A stretch of 42,004 nucleotides of DNA from Lachnospiraceae bacterium. GTDB taxonomy: Bacteria; Bacillota; Clostridia; Lachnospirales; Lachnospiraceae. Position numbers and translations under genes: made by a program. Positions 34,989 to 42,004 of the stretch are shown here, in pieces (within the stretch, counting starts at the first letter, position 1; each line of letters starts with the position of its first letter). The stretch covers positions 1-42,004 of the forward strand of contig JAGBKB010000005.1 of assembly GCA_017934175.1 (NCBI GenBank), read 5' to 3'. The notes below the pieces were generated by a model that worked only from the letters and a program-made list of their open reading frames with translations, was not told the DNA's origin and made no database searches.

Positions 34989-36254
34989 TTAATCTTCGCT
35001 GTAAAATTTCTCATTTTTAATTTCATCTGGTAAATACTGCTGCTTGACATAATGTCCAGGATAATCGTGTGGATACTTATAGCCTATTCCTCTATTTAGA
35101 TTCTTTGCACCTTTATAATGTGCATCTTGCAAATGTTTTGGGATTGGCAAGTTGCCAGTCTCTTTAACCATTGCACTTGCACTCTCTATCGCTACTGTAC
35201 ATGCATTTGATTTTTTTGCCTTTGCAATATATATTGCTGCTTCTGACAATATGAGATTTGCCTCTGGCATACCAACTCTTTCAACAGCAGTGGCTGCACT
35301 TGTAGCAACAACAAGTGCCATAGGGTCTGCCAACCCTACATCTTCACTCGCACAAATCATCATCCTTCTTGCTATAAACTTTATATCTTCTCCAGCATTA
35401 AGCATTCTCGCAAGATAATAAACTGCAGCATCAGGGTCAGACCCTCTCATAGATTTTATAAATGCAGATATGGTGTCATAATGATTATCACTATCTTTGT
35501 CATAACTAAATCCGTGTTTTCCAATACAATCTTTTGCTATGTCAAGTGTTATAACCATTTTGCCTTGTTCATTTCTTTCTATAGTTCTACTTGCAAGTTC
35601 TATAGCATTTAATGCTATCCTTGCATCACCATTACTCATCATTGCTAAAAAATGTTTAGCATCTTCATCTATGCTTATATTTAAACTTCCAAGCCCCTTT
35701 TCTTTGTCATTCACTGCTCTGTCAATAAGTTTTTCTACAGCATCATCACTTAATGGTTTAAGTTCGAAAATTCTTGAACGAGATAATAGTGCACTATTAA
35801 CTTCAAAATAAGGATTTTCAGTTGTTGCTCCAATCAAAATTATTGTGGCATCTTCTACAAATGGCAAAAGATAATCTTGTTGAGCCTTATTAAATCTATG
35901 TATCTCATCAATAAATAAAATTGTTTTTTTGCCTGATGCTATCTCATTTTTAGCATATTCAACAACCTGTTTCATATCCTCTTTTGAAGCATTGGTTGCA
36001 TTTATACTTACAAAATTGGCTTTCGTAGTATTCGCTATAACTCTTGCTATAGTTGTCTTACCTGTTCCTGGTGGTCCAAAAAAAATAATTGATGATATAG
36101 AATCAGTCTTTATCATTTTGTAAAGAAGTTTATCTTTACCAAGTAAATCATCTTGCCCCACTACTTCATCAAGTGTTGATGCTCTAAGTCTTGCAGCAAG
36201 AGGACTGCTATCTTCTTTGTTCTTTTCAATTATCATATTTAATAAATCACTCAT
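34989..36254 (-). CDS. rarA: replication-associated recombination protein A (AAA+ ATPase)
   Basis: The 421-residue protein has Walker A GPPGTGKTT (60-68), Walker B LFIDEIHRF (113-121), sensor GATTENP and the C-terminal MgsA tetramerisation region (IKSMRGSDPDAAVYYLARML, then GYKYPHDYPGHYVKQQYLP). RarA acts at stalled replication forks. It starts 16 bases after the flippase gene and is probably co-transcribed with it. The upstream site is weak. Confidence 0.95.
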   Translation of the reverse strand: MSDLLNMIIEKNKEDSSPLAARLRASTLDEVVGQDDLLGKDKLLYKMIKTDSISSIIFFGPPGTGKTTIARVIANTTKANFVSINATNASKEDMKQVVEYAKNEIASGKKTILFIDEIHRFNKAQQDYLLPFVEDATIILIGATTENPYFEVNSALLSRSRIFELKPLSDDAVEKLIDRAVNDKEKGLGSLNISIDEDAKHFLAMMSNGDARIALNAIELASRTIERNEQGKMVITLDIAKDCIGKHGFSYDKDSDNHYDTISAFIKSMRGSDPDAAVYYLARMLNAGEDIKFIARRMMICASEDVGLADPMALVVATSAATAVERVGMPEANLILSEAAIYIAKAKKSNACTVAIESASAMVKETGNLPIPKHLQDAHYKGAKNLNRGIGYKYPHDYPGHYVKQQYLPDEIKNEKFYSED

Positions 36255-36270
36255 ACTATTAATATTATCA

Positions 36271-37725
36271 CTATTTACTTCCTAATTTATTTTTAATATT
36301 AGTAAGGACTTGGCAAAAATCTTCAAATATAAATTTATCCTTTAATATAGTTAAAACTGTAAAATAACTTATTGCCCCACTGATTATAATGATTACTGAA
36401 TTATATAACGAAGGATTTAAACTACTTTTTATATATAGAAGTACTAAAATCATCACTATCCCTGCTATGTAATAGTTAACACCCTCTTTCAATATTTGCT
36501 TATATGAGATTTCATTTCTTATCATATAAATCTGTGAAGCCGTTACAAAAAACTCGGCTATCACTGATGATATAGCAGCACCTACAGATAAAAAATACTT
36601 TATCATTATGAGATTTAATATAAAATTAACTACTGCACCTATACACACTGAAAGTGTAAATAATTTTTCTTTTTTTGTAGGAATTAAATACTGCATACCA
36701 GTAACATTGCTCATGCCAATAAGAATTATCAAAAGTGGCAAAATCTTTAAAAGCGTTTTAACTTTGTCAAAACTTGCCCCAAGGAACCAAGGAACTAAAT
36801 TATCCGATAAAATAATTAGCCCAAAACAAAGTGGGATTCCTAAAAACCATACAAATCTATAACTTTTATAAATAAGCAACTTTATATTATCAGTTTCTTT
36901 TTTATTAAATAATAAACCTACTCTTGGAATAATTGCAACCCCAAGTGAAGTAATAATAGTAAGCAATACTTTTGAGATTTTTACACTTAATTCATAATAT
37001 CCATTTTCAAAATTGTTTTTAGTTATAATTCCTATCATAGATTTATCAAGTACAGTGTAGACTTGAATTGCTATTGTAGGTATAAATAACATAATTATTA
37101 CTGCTAAATCTTTAAATGGATGTATATTTTTAAAATTAGGTCTATCAACATATTTTTTAAGTTGAACCCACATTGAAAAATTGCTTATAAATGTAAAAAA
37201 TCCTATGCTAAATGCATATAAAACTATATCGTTTTTTGTTCTTATAAAGAAGAATATATAAAATATGTTAAGCAATTTAAAAATAGAATTGCGCAGTACA
37301 ATTTTGCCAAACTCTTCTAAACCTTGGAAAAACCAAGTTATGTCTATAAGTACGGCTAAAATATTTACTGATAAAACTAAATAAATATTTGACTTAAATA
37401 AAAACTTATATAGAACTAAATACATTATAAGGACTATACTTGAAGTTATAGCCTTTAAAATAAATGTATTCCAAAATACTTCACTTCTTTTTAATCTATT
37501 GTCTTGGTAATACGATATTTCTCTTTGACCATATATTCCAACTCCTAGTGCAGCAAATAACATAAAATAAGATACTATTGATTCAGCAAAACTAACTATT
37601 CCTATACCATCAGCATTTAAAACTCTTGACAGATATGGTGTAGTTATAATTGGTGCAATTATCACTAATATCTGATATGACAAATTATAAATATAATTCT
37701 TTTTTAAACTCTTTTTTTCTGACAT
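36271..37725 (-). CDS. oligosaccharide flippase family protein (Wzx-like)
   Basis: The 484-residue protein has about 14 hydrophobic helices and the polysaccharide biosynthesis motif at the N-terminus (ITTPYLSRVLNADGIGIVSFAESIVSYF). It also has IDITWFFQGLEEFGKIVLRN and NVTGMQYLIPTKKEKLF, both typical of Wzx/RfbX-type flippases. These move lipid-linked oligosaccharides across the membrane for surface polysaccharides. No glycosyltransferases lie nearby in this window, so it is an isolated flippase gene paired with rarA. Confidence 0.88.
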   Translation of the reverse strand: MSEKKSLKKNYIYNLSYQILVIIAPIITTPYLSRVLNADGIGIVSFAESIVSYFMLFAALGVGIYGQREISYYQDNRLKRSEVFWNTFILKAITSSIVLIMYLVLYKFLFKSNIYLVLSVNILAVLIDITWFFQGLEEFGKIVLRNSIFKLLNIFYIFFFIRTKNDIVLYAFSIGFFTFISNFSMWVQLKKYVDRPNFKNIHPFKDLAVIIMLFIPTIAIQVYTVLDKSMIGIITKNNFENGYYELSVKISKVLLTIITSLGVAIIPRVGLLFNKKETDNIKLLIYKSYRFVWFLGIPLCFGLIILSDNLVPWFLGASFDKVKTLLKILPLLIILIGMSNVTGMQYLIPTKKEKLFTLSVCIGAVVNFILNLIMIKYFLSVGAAISSVIAEFFVTASQIYMIRNEISYKQILKEGVNYYIAGIVMILVLLYIKSSLNPSLYNSVIIIISGAISYFTVLTILKDKFIFEDFCQVLTNIKNKLGSK

Positions 37726-37773
37726 ATATAATTATAGAGCACATTTATATAAACTTTTTTCAATTTCTATAAT

Positions 37774-37801
37774 ATTATATCAAATTTATATACTATTTCA
37801 A
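37774..37801 (-). promoter_or_regulatory. predicted promoter of the flippase-rarA unit
   Basis: TTGAAA (37796-37801) and TATAAT (37774-37779) on the minus strand are 16 bases apart, directly behind the rplL terminator. This gives the flippase and rarA their own start. Confidence 0.6.
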
Positions 37802-37802
37802 A

Positions 37803-37837
37803 TAAAAATTAGGTTCATATTAAGAACCTAATTTTTA
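37803..37837 (-). terminator. rho-independent terminator after rplL
   Basis: A perfect 14-base stem with a 7-base loop (core GGTTC/GAACC flanked by A/T-rich arms) lies 25 bases past the rplL stop and ends in a U-run on the minus strand. It ends the rplJL transcript, so rpoB is not downstream in this operon. Confidence 0.9.
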
Positions 37838-37861
37838 TACACATTATTGTATTCTATCAAA

Positions 37862-38236
37862 TTACTTAAGAGTAACCTTAGCACCAACTTCTTCAAATTT
37901 CTTCTTTAACTCTTCAGCCTCTGCTTTAGGGCATGCTTCTTTAACTACCTTTGGTGCGCCCTCAACTAATTCTTTTGCTTCTTTAAGTCCAAGACCTGTA
38001 GCATCACGAACTACTTTTATAACTTTAATCTTTTCTGCTCCTGCTTCAGTTAACTCTACATCAAAGTCAGTCTTTTCTTCAGCAGATGCTCCACCACCAG
38101 CACCTGGTGCTGCCATAACTACTCCTGCTGCTGCAGAAACTCCAAACTCCTCTTCACATGCTTTTACTAATTCATTTAATTCTATAACAGACATTTCTTT
38201 TAATGCTGCAATAAATTCATCTTTACTCATTGCCAT
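37862..38236 (-). CDS. rplL: ribosomal protein L7/L12
   Basis: The 124-residue protein has the L12 N-terminal dimer helix ([19 protein letters not shown]), the alanine/glycine hinge ([14 protein letters not shown]) and the C-terminal domain with [26 protein letters not shown]. It forms the ribosomal stalk with L10 and recruits translation factors. AAGGAG precedes the ATG. Confidence 0.98.
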   Translation of the reverse strand: MAMSKDEFIAALKEMSVIELNELVKACEEEFGVSAAAGVVMAAPGAGGGASAEEKTDFDVELTEAGAEKIKVIKVVRDATGLGLKEAKELVEGAPKVVKEACPKAEAEELKKKFEEVGAKVTLK

Positions 38237-38280
38237 AATTTTTTTTCTCCTTTTCGAGCACTCTCGCTCCTATAATTATT

Positions 38281-38296
38281 GTGAGTTGATACTCAC
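38281..38296 (-). other. hairpin between rplJ and rplL
   Basis: GTGAGT and ACTCAC form a perfect 6-base stem with a 4-base loop, 9 bases past the rplJ stop. There is no U-run, so it is not a terminator. It may mark mRNA processing or stabilise the rplL part of the transcript; function is inference. Confidence 0.4.
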
Positions 38297-38304
38297 CCAT
38301 ACAA

Positions 38305-38793
38305 TTACGCTTCTTTCTTTTCAGCGATTTGTTTAATAACACGAGCCATATTAGAAATTGGGCTCTTAAGTGAACCAAGTAATCTTGAAAGTAATTCATC
38401 TCTTGATGGTATATCAGCGATTGCTTTTATACTATTTTCATCGTAGAATGTTCCTTCAACTATTCCACATTTGATTTCAATCTTTGGTGCAGTTTTAGCA
38501 AACTTTGATATTACTCTTGCTGGTGCAGTTGCATCAGTTTTACAAATTGCTACTGCTGTTGGTCCTTCAAGACTTGGAGTTAAAGATTCATATGTAGTTC
38601 CTGCAATAGCCCTTTTAATATAAGTGTTTTTATAAACCTTATATATAACTCCTGCTTCTCTTAATTGACTTCTTAAGTCAGTATCTTCTGCAACAGTTAA
38701 TCCTCTATAGTCAGCAAGTACTACACCTACCGCTCCATCAAAATTGGATTTAATCTCATCAATTATTGGAGCCTTTAATTCAACTTTAGCCAT
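38305..38793 (-). CDS. rplJ: ribosomal protein L10
   Basis: The 162-residue protein has the L10 pattern: VVLADYRGLTVAEDTDLRSQLREAG, KVYKNTYIKRAI and LEGPTAVAI in the rRNA-binding domain, and a C-terminal helix that carries L12 dimers (LLGSLKSPISNMARVIKQIAEKK). AAAGGAG precedes the ATG. With L12 it should also bind the leader RNA upstream to control its own synthesis. Confidence 0.97.
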   Translation of the reverse strand: MAKVELKAPIIDEIKSNFDGAVGVVLADYRGLTVAEDTDLRSQLREAGVIYKVYKNTYIKRAIAGTTYESLTPSLEGPTAVAICKTDATAPARVISKFAKTAPKIEIKCGIVEGTFYDENSIKAIADIPSRDELLSRLLGSLKSPISNMARVIKQIAEKKEA

Positions 38794-38830
38794 TATTTTC
38801 TCCTTTCTTTCTTATTTAGTCACCGAATAT

Positions 38831-38937
38831 AAAAAACCTCGTGAAGACACGAGGTATATAAATAAAATTAAATCATTAACTTTATTTTGCCTCGGTAGGA
38901 TTTATGATTTTCATCACCTACTGTCTTCGGTAAAACC
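38831..38937 (-). ncRNA. L10 leader with transcription attenuator
   Basis: The leader RNA contains the conserved pair of segments ACCGAAGACAGTAGGTG and CCTACCGAGG, which fold into the L10(L12)4-binding structure of the Firmicutes L10 leader. Downstream, CCTCGTG-TCTT-CACGAGG (38837-38854) followed by six Ts is an intrinsic terminator. The 5' arm CCTCG can instead pair with CGAGG of the binding element, extended by AAATAAA/TTTATTT, to make an antiterminator. Excess L10-L12 would stabilise the binding element and favour termination, as known for B. subtilis rplJL. Confidence 0.9.
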
Positions 38938-38943
38938 TTATGT

Positions 38944-38972
38944 ATAATAGCATAAAATGCCTTATTTGTCAA
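38944..38972 (-). promoter_or_regulatory. promoter of rplJL
   Basis: TTGACA (38967-38972), a 17-base spacer and TATTAT (38944-38949) with an upstream TG one base away: a near-consensus, strong sigma-A promoter. Transcription should start near 38937, just before the L10 leader. Confidence 0.88.
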
Positions 38973-39017
38973 ATTTTTATAGTGGGGCTTTTAACCTTTC
39001 GCACCATTTATCTCACT

Positions 39018-40400
39018 CTACTCTTTTCTTTCATAATATATATTTCCCACATTTAAAGTTGATTGTGATGATGGTGTATATTTTATCCAAACATTAAAAT
39101 TTTTGTTTTCTTCAAGGTCAGTTAAATCAATATTAATCTGTTTATCTGCTGTATTTATTGTGTCATTTACTGTTTTAATAGTATTTTTATTTGTACCATC
39201 CTTAACAATAATAGATACATTACCAGATGATGAACCATTTGCTGTGATTCTTAACTTTCCTGGACCTTTGTCAGATGTGAGTAAAAGCCCATCACTTATA
39301 GGTGCTGTTGCACCAGTTATCGTCCTTATCCTATCATCATAAAGATTGCTATATGTATATTGGTTGTGGCACCAAGGGAAATATGCATTTGATTGTGATG
39401 TATAACCAGAAAAAACAATGCTTCCTGTATATGTGCTTGCTCCACCACCATTTGCCCAAGAGCCATTATTTGTTGCTGTAACATCACCACCTCCGCCACT
39501 TCCAGTACTTTTTCTTGTATCTGATTCATTCCAACAATATGTAGAACCAGCATTTGAATAAATATATATTGATTTAGTATCTTTGTTTTGTGACATAGTT
39601 GAATATACTGCCCATATTGACATAGCCCATGGTGCACCACCGCCACCAGTACCATTACCTGGATTCCACCATGAATCTTCCATAGCAAATATATCATTTG
39701 TATTAGGATTCATATTTTGTGTTGCAAAAACACCATTTATTGTAGAACCTTGAGGCCAAGTGTTCCAATAATCTCCATTAAACAAAAAGAAACCACAATA
39801 TGTAAGCCATGGTTTTCTTTCTTCCCAATAATTAATTATGTATCGTGTAATTGTGCCACTTGATGTAGTTTCGCTTTCTTGTGTTATTATAGGGAACTTT
39901 ACAAAACTACCATCTACTTTATATGTTCCTTGTGCACAACGTGTGTTGCTACTACCATAACCACTACCTCTTCCTCCAATATTTATTTGCCACTCTGTAC
40001 CATATGGAACTCTTGTAGTTGCAAGACCATTAGTTTGACCTGACCAATAAACATTATAATTCTTTTGTAATGTCTCCAAATTATTAGTAAGCATGTCAGT
40101 ACGACCTGCTTTAACACCTGATAAATAGCCGGCTATAGCAGTATCAATTTTACTATCTATTTGTGTATTAAACTGATTTAATTGAGATTGAAATGCATTA
40201 TTTAATGAATCAAATTCGGCTTTTGTAATAAATGCTGACCCATCATTATCTGACACAACCGCCGCAAATACACAAATATTTACTGTAATTACAAAAACCA
40301 CACAAAAAAAACTAAATGCAATTTGTCTAATTCTCATACACAAATAATTTTTTTTATGTTTTTTATTGGTCTCTATATTTTTTATAGTTAATTCATTCAT
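39018..40400 (-). CDS. secreted protein of unnamed tandem family, copy 1
   Basis: The 460-residue protein has a basic N-terminus and hydrophobic core (about 23-46) ending in VFA, so it is probably exported. The mature part begins AVVSDNDGSAFITKAEF. A helix (about 60-98) follows with heptad-like Q, N, L and I residues (SQLNQFNTQIDSKIDTAIAGYL). The rest is rich in W, Y, G, S and T, probably beta-sheet, with GSTYCWNE and FPWCHNQYTY, and ends in a small domain with FNVWIKYTPSS. It has no LPXTG motif or catalytic signature. GAGAGG precedes the ATG. The paralogue at 40476 shares the whole layout. Confidence 0.7.
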   Translation of the reverse strand: MNELTIKNIETNKKHKKNYLCMRIRQIAFSFFCVVFVITVNICVFAAVVSDNDGSAFITKAEFDSLNNAFQSQLNQFNTQIDSKIDTAIAGYLSGVKAGRTDMLTNNLETLQKNYNVYWSGQTNGLATTRVPYGTEWQINIGGRGSGYGSSNTRCAQGTYKVDGSFVKFPIITQESETTSSGTITRYIINYWEERKPWLTYCGFFLFNGDYWNTWPQGSTINGVFATQNMNPNTNDIFAMEDSWWNPGNGTGGGGAPWAMSIWAVYSTMSQNKDTKSIYIYSNAGSTYCWNESDTRKSTGSGGGGDVTATNNGSWANGGGASTYTGSIVFSGYTSQSNAYFPWCHNQYTYSNLYDDRIRTITGATAPISDGLLLTSDKGPGKLRITANGSSSGNVSIIVKDGTNKNTIKTVNDTINTADKQINIDLTDLEENKNFNVWIKYTPSSQSTLNVGNIYYERKE

Positions 40401-40475
40401 ATATGCCTCTCAATTTAAAATACTAAATATCACTTTTTATAAAATGCTTATCGATTCAATCTTTTAAATAATTAT

Positions 40476-41819
40476 TTAGTTAGTTAAAAAATAAACTCTC
40501 TTATATGTTAATTCATTTATTTTAAGTGTTGCCCTTGATGAAGGTGTATATTTTATCCATACATTAAAATCTTGTTTTTCGTTTAAGTTTGACAAATCAA
40601 TATTAATTGTCTTTTCACTTGTTGTAACTGTCTCTGTTTGTGTTTTGAGTATATTTTCATTATTTTTATCTTTAATTATAACAGTCAGATTACCACTTAC
40701 AGTTCCAGAACATGACATCTTAATTGTTCCTGGTCCTGCTTCAGATGTAAGCAATAATCCATCACTTATAGGTTTTGTAACACCAGTTATAGTCCTAACT
40801 CTTTCATCATAGAGGTCTTTGTAGGTGTATTGTGTATGGCACCAAGGAAAAGTAGCACGAGAAGGATCTGTATAACCAGTCACAGGAACACCTCCTGTAT
40901 ATGCAGTACCCGAACCAAAGCGGTGCCAAGTTCCACTATTTGTTAAATTAGGTATTGGCACTTCTCCACTCGCAGATGTCCCACTACTGTCAGTCGTATC
41001 ATCTTCATTCCAGCAATAAGTATTTCCTGCATTTGGATATATAAATATAGATTTAGCATCTCTATTTTGAGCTTTTGTAGCATAAATACCCCAAATACTC
41101 ATAGCCCAATTCCATGTGCGGGTTGGGTATCCGTTTACTGGAGACCACCACTGGTCTTGTCGTTGAAAGATTTTATTTGTATTTGGATTAAGATTTTCAG
41201 TATAAAAATTACCTTTTTTAGCAGTTCCCATCCAGGCATGATAATCATCCCCATTATAAATAAAAAATCCAAGATATGTAATCCACGGTTTTCTTTGTTC
41301 CCAATAATTTATAACATAAATAGTTTTCGATACACCACCAACAGTTATAGTATCTTTTTTGATTATTGGGAAGTTTAACCAAGTACCATTAATTGTACTT
41401 GTAACATTTGCATTTCTTGTATTTGCTGCGCCATATGCAGTACCACGGGAACCGACATGTATTTCATAATATGCTCCATACTCCATCCTTGTCGTTAATA
41501 AACCAGTTGTTTGACCGCACCAATAAACATTATAATTTTTTTGTAATGCATCCAAATTATTTTTCATAGTAACTGTCTGTGATAATTCCATTCCTTTTAA
41601 ATAATTCGCAATAGAGCCATCAATTTTTTCATCAATGCTTGTATTATAATTTATTATCTGGTCAGCAAAGTTTTCCTTTAATGCCTCAAATTCTGCCTTT
41701 GTGACAAACGCCGAACCATCATTATCAGAAACCACCGCCGCAAAACTTTCTATACTAAATAAAAATGCAAAAATAAGGCAGAGTGCCTTCTTACACATTT
41801 TTAATCTCTTACTTGCCAT
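40476..41819 (-). CDS. secreted protein of unnamed tandem family, copy 2
   Basis: The 447-residue protein has a typical signal peptide (MASKRLKMCKKALCLIFAF, cleavage probably after SFA). The mature start AVVSDNDGSAFVTKAEF is nearly identical to copy 1. It shares the helix (IINYNTSIDEKIDGSIANYL), QKNYNVYW, INYWEQRKPWITYLGFF, NLNPNTNKIF, NTYCWNE, FPWCHTQYTY, ISDGLLLTSEAGPG and the terminal FNVWIKYTPSS. The CWNE and PWCH cysteines are conserved between copies and might form a disulfide. I use the ATG at 41819; TTG at 41822 or ATG at 41801 are alternatives, and the ribosome binding site is weak. The two genes are 75 bases apart. Confidence 0.68.
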   Translation of the reverse strand: MASKRLKMCKKALCLIFAFLFSIESFAAVVSDNDGSAFVTKAEFEALKENFADQIINYNTSIDEKIDGSIANYLKGMELSQTVTMKNNLDALQKNYNVYWCGQTTGLLTTRMEYGAYYEIHVGSRGTAYGAANTRNANVTSTINGTWLNFPIIKKDTITVGGVSKTIYVINYWEQRKPWITYLGFFIYNGDDYHAWMGTAKKGNFYTENLNPNTNKIFQRQDQWWSPVNGYPTRTWNWAMSIWGIYATKAQNRDAKSIFIYPNAGNTYCWNEDDTTDSSGTSASGEVPIPNLTNSGTWHRFGSGTAYTGGVPVTGYTDPSRATFPWCHTQYTYKDLYDERVRTITGVTKPISDGLLLTSEAGPGTIKMSCSGTVSGNLTVIIKDKNNENILKTQTETVTTSEKTINIDLSNLNEKQDFNVWIKYTPSSRATLKINELTYKRVYFLTN

Positions 41820-41884
41820 CAAAGTAACTTACGACCTTTATTTTAATTTGCTATTCTGGCTTATACCTTGCTCCGAAAATAGGT

Positions 41885-42004
41885 CGCAAAACCCTATATT
41901 TTCTATCAAGCCTTTGCTCGTTTTCGTTAAGTATCGGCGTAAACTCGCTTCGCTCAGACAGTACGTCGAATACTAAACTCAAACTTCGCAAAGTTTGAAG
42001 AAAA
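41885..42004. repeat. CpG-rich, hairpin-forming sequence at window edge, candidate intergenic repeat
   Basis: This stretch is richer in CG dinucleotides (CTCGCTTCGCTC, ACGTCGAA, TTCGCAAAG) than anything around it. It contains a perfect hairpin, CAAACTT-CGCA-AAGTTTG (41980-41997), and a repeated TAAACTC (41940-41946 and 41974-41980). No gene is visible in it. It looks like a dispersed intergenic repeat or part of a mobile or non-coding element, but only one copy is in view. Confidence 0.4.

Noticed and set aside
39326-39697. 123-residue frame inside the secreted protein gene on the same strand
   Set aside because: Shadow frame of the repetitive G/W-rich body of copy 1; no independent start signal.

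Overview
The window is 42 kb of AT-rich DNA in which every gene I can support lies on the minus strand, so transcription runs from high to low coordinates. Strong AGGAGG-type ribosome binding sites, a Firmicutes-type L10 leader, SepF and lipoprotein signals point to an anaerobic low-GC Firmicute of class Clostridia, most likely Lachnospiraceae-like. The family is inference; no 16S rRNA is present. I see no tRNA, rRNA, insertion sequence or CRISPR array.

Region A (1-16.5 kb) is a purine/urate catabolic cluster of the ygeX-ygeY-ygeW-xdh-ssnA-ygfK type. These genes are known as 'selenium-metabolism-linked' and, from recent gut-bacterial work, as anaerobic urate degradation genes. In transcription order: diaminopropionate ammonia-lyase (ygeX), M20 hydrolase (ygeY), a VanX-like dipeptidase lipoprotein, the carbamoyltransferase-like ygeW, the molybdopterin subunit of a xanthine dehydrogenase-type hydroxylase, a 60-residue cysteine protein, hicB-hicA, a MOSC protein, a secreted protein, the FAD and 2Fe-2S hydroxylase subunits, a TfoX-like protein and ssnA. 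A lipoprotein, two polytopic membrane proteins, a GIY-YIG protein, a DUF5678-like protein, a retropepsin-like protease and the start of ygfK (cut by the window edge) follow. A near-consensus promoter with an extended -10 and an AT-only palindrome precede ygeX.

Region B (16.5-34.9 kb) is a tightly packed envelope and division run: mreC, mreD, a very large PBP2, rodA, a DacA-like lipoprotein, an HlyD-like membrane protein, sepF with a Q/N-rich tail, lspA, an RluA-type pseudouridine synthase, an NlpC/P60 hydrolase, a membrane-anchored protein, a 44-residue membrane peptide, alaS, a small-multidrug-export-type protein, prmA and a cardiolipin synthase. A good promoter and an unusual G6/C5-closed leader precede mreC.

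Region C (34.9-39.0 kb) holds a flippase gene plus rarA with their own promoter and terminator, then rplJ-rplL with a textbook promoter, L10 leader/attenuator and terminator. rplJL is not next to rplKA or rpoBC here.

Region D (39.0-42.0 kb) holds two tandem paralogous secreted proteins of a family I cannot name, followed at the window edge by a CpG-rich, hairpin-forming sequence unlike its surroundings.

No intergenic gap exceeds 300 bases; the longer ones (38794-39017, 34794-34988, 41820-42004, 16359-16541) are described as features.
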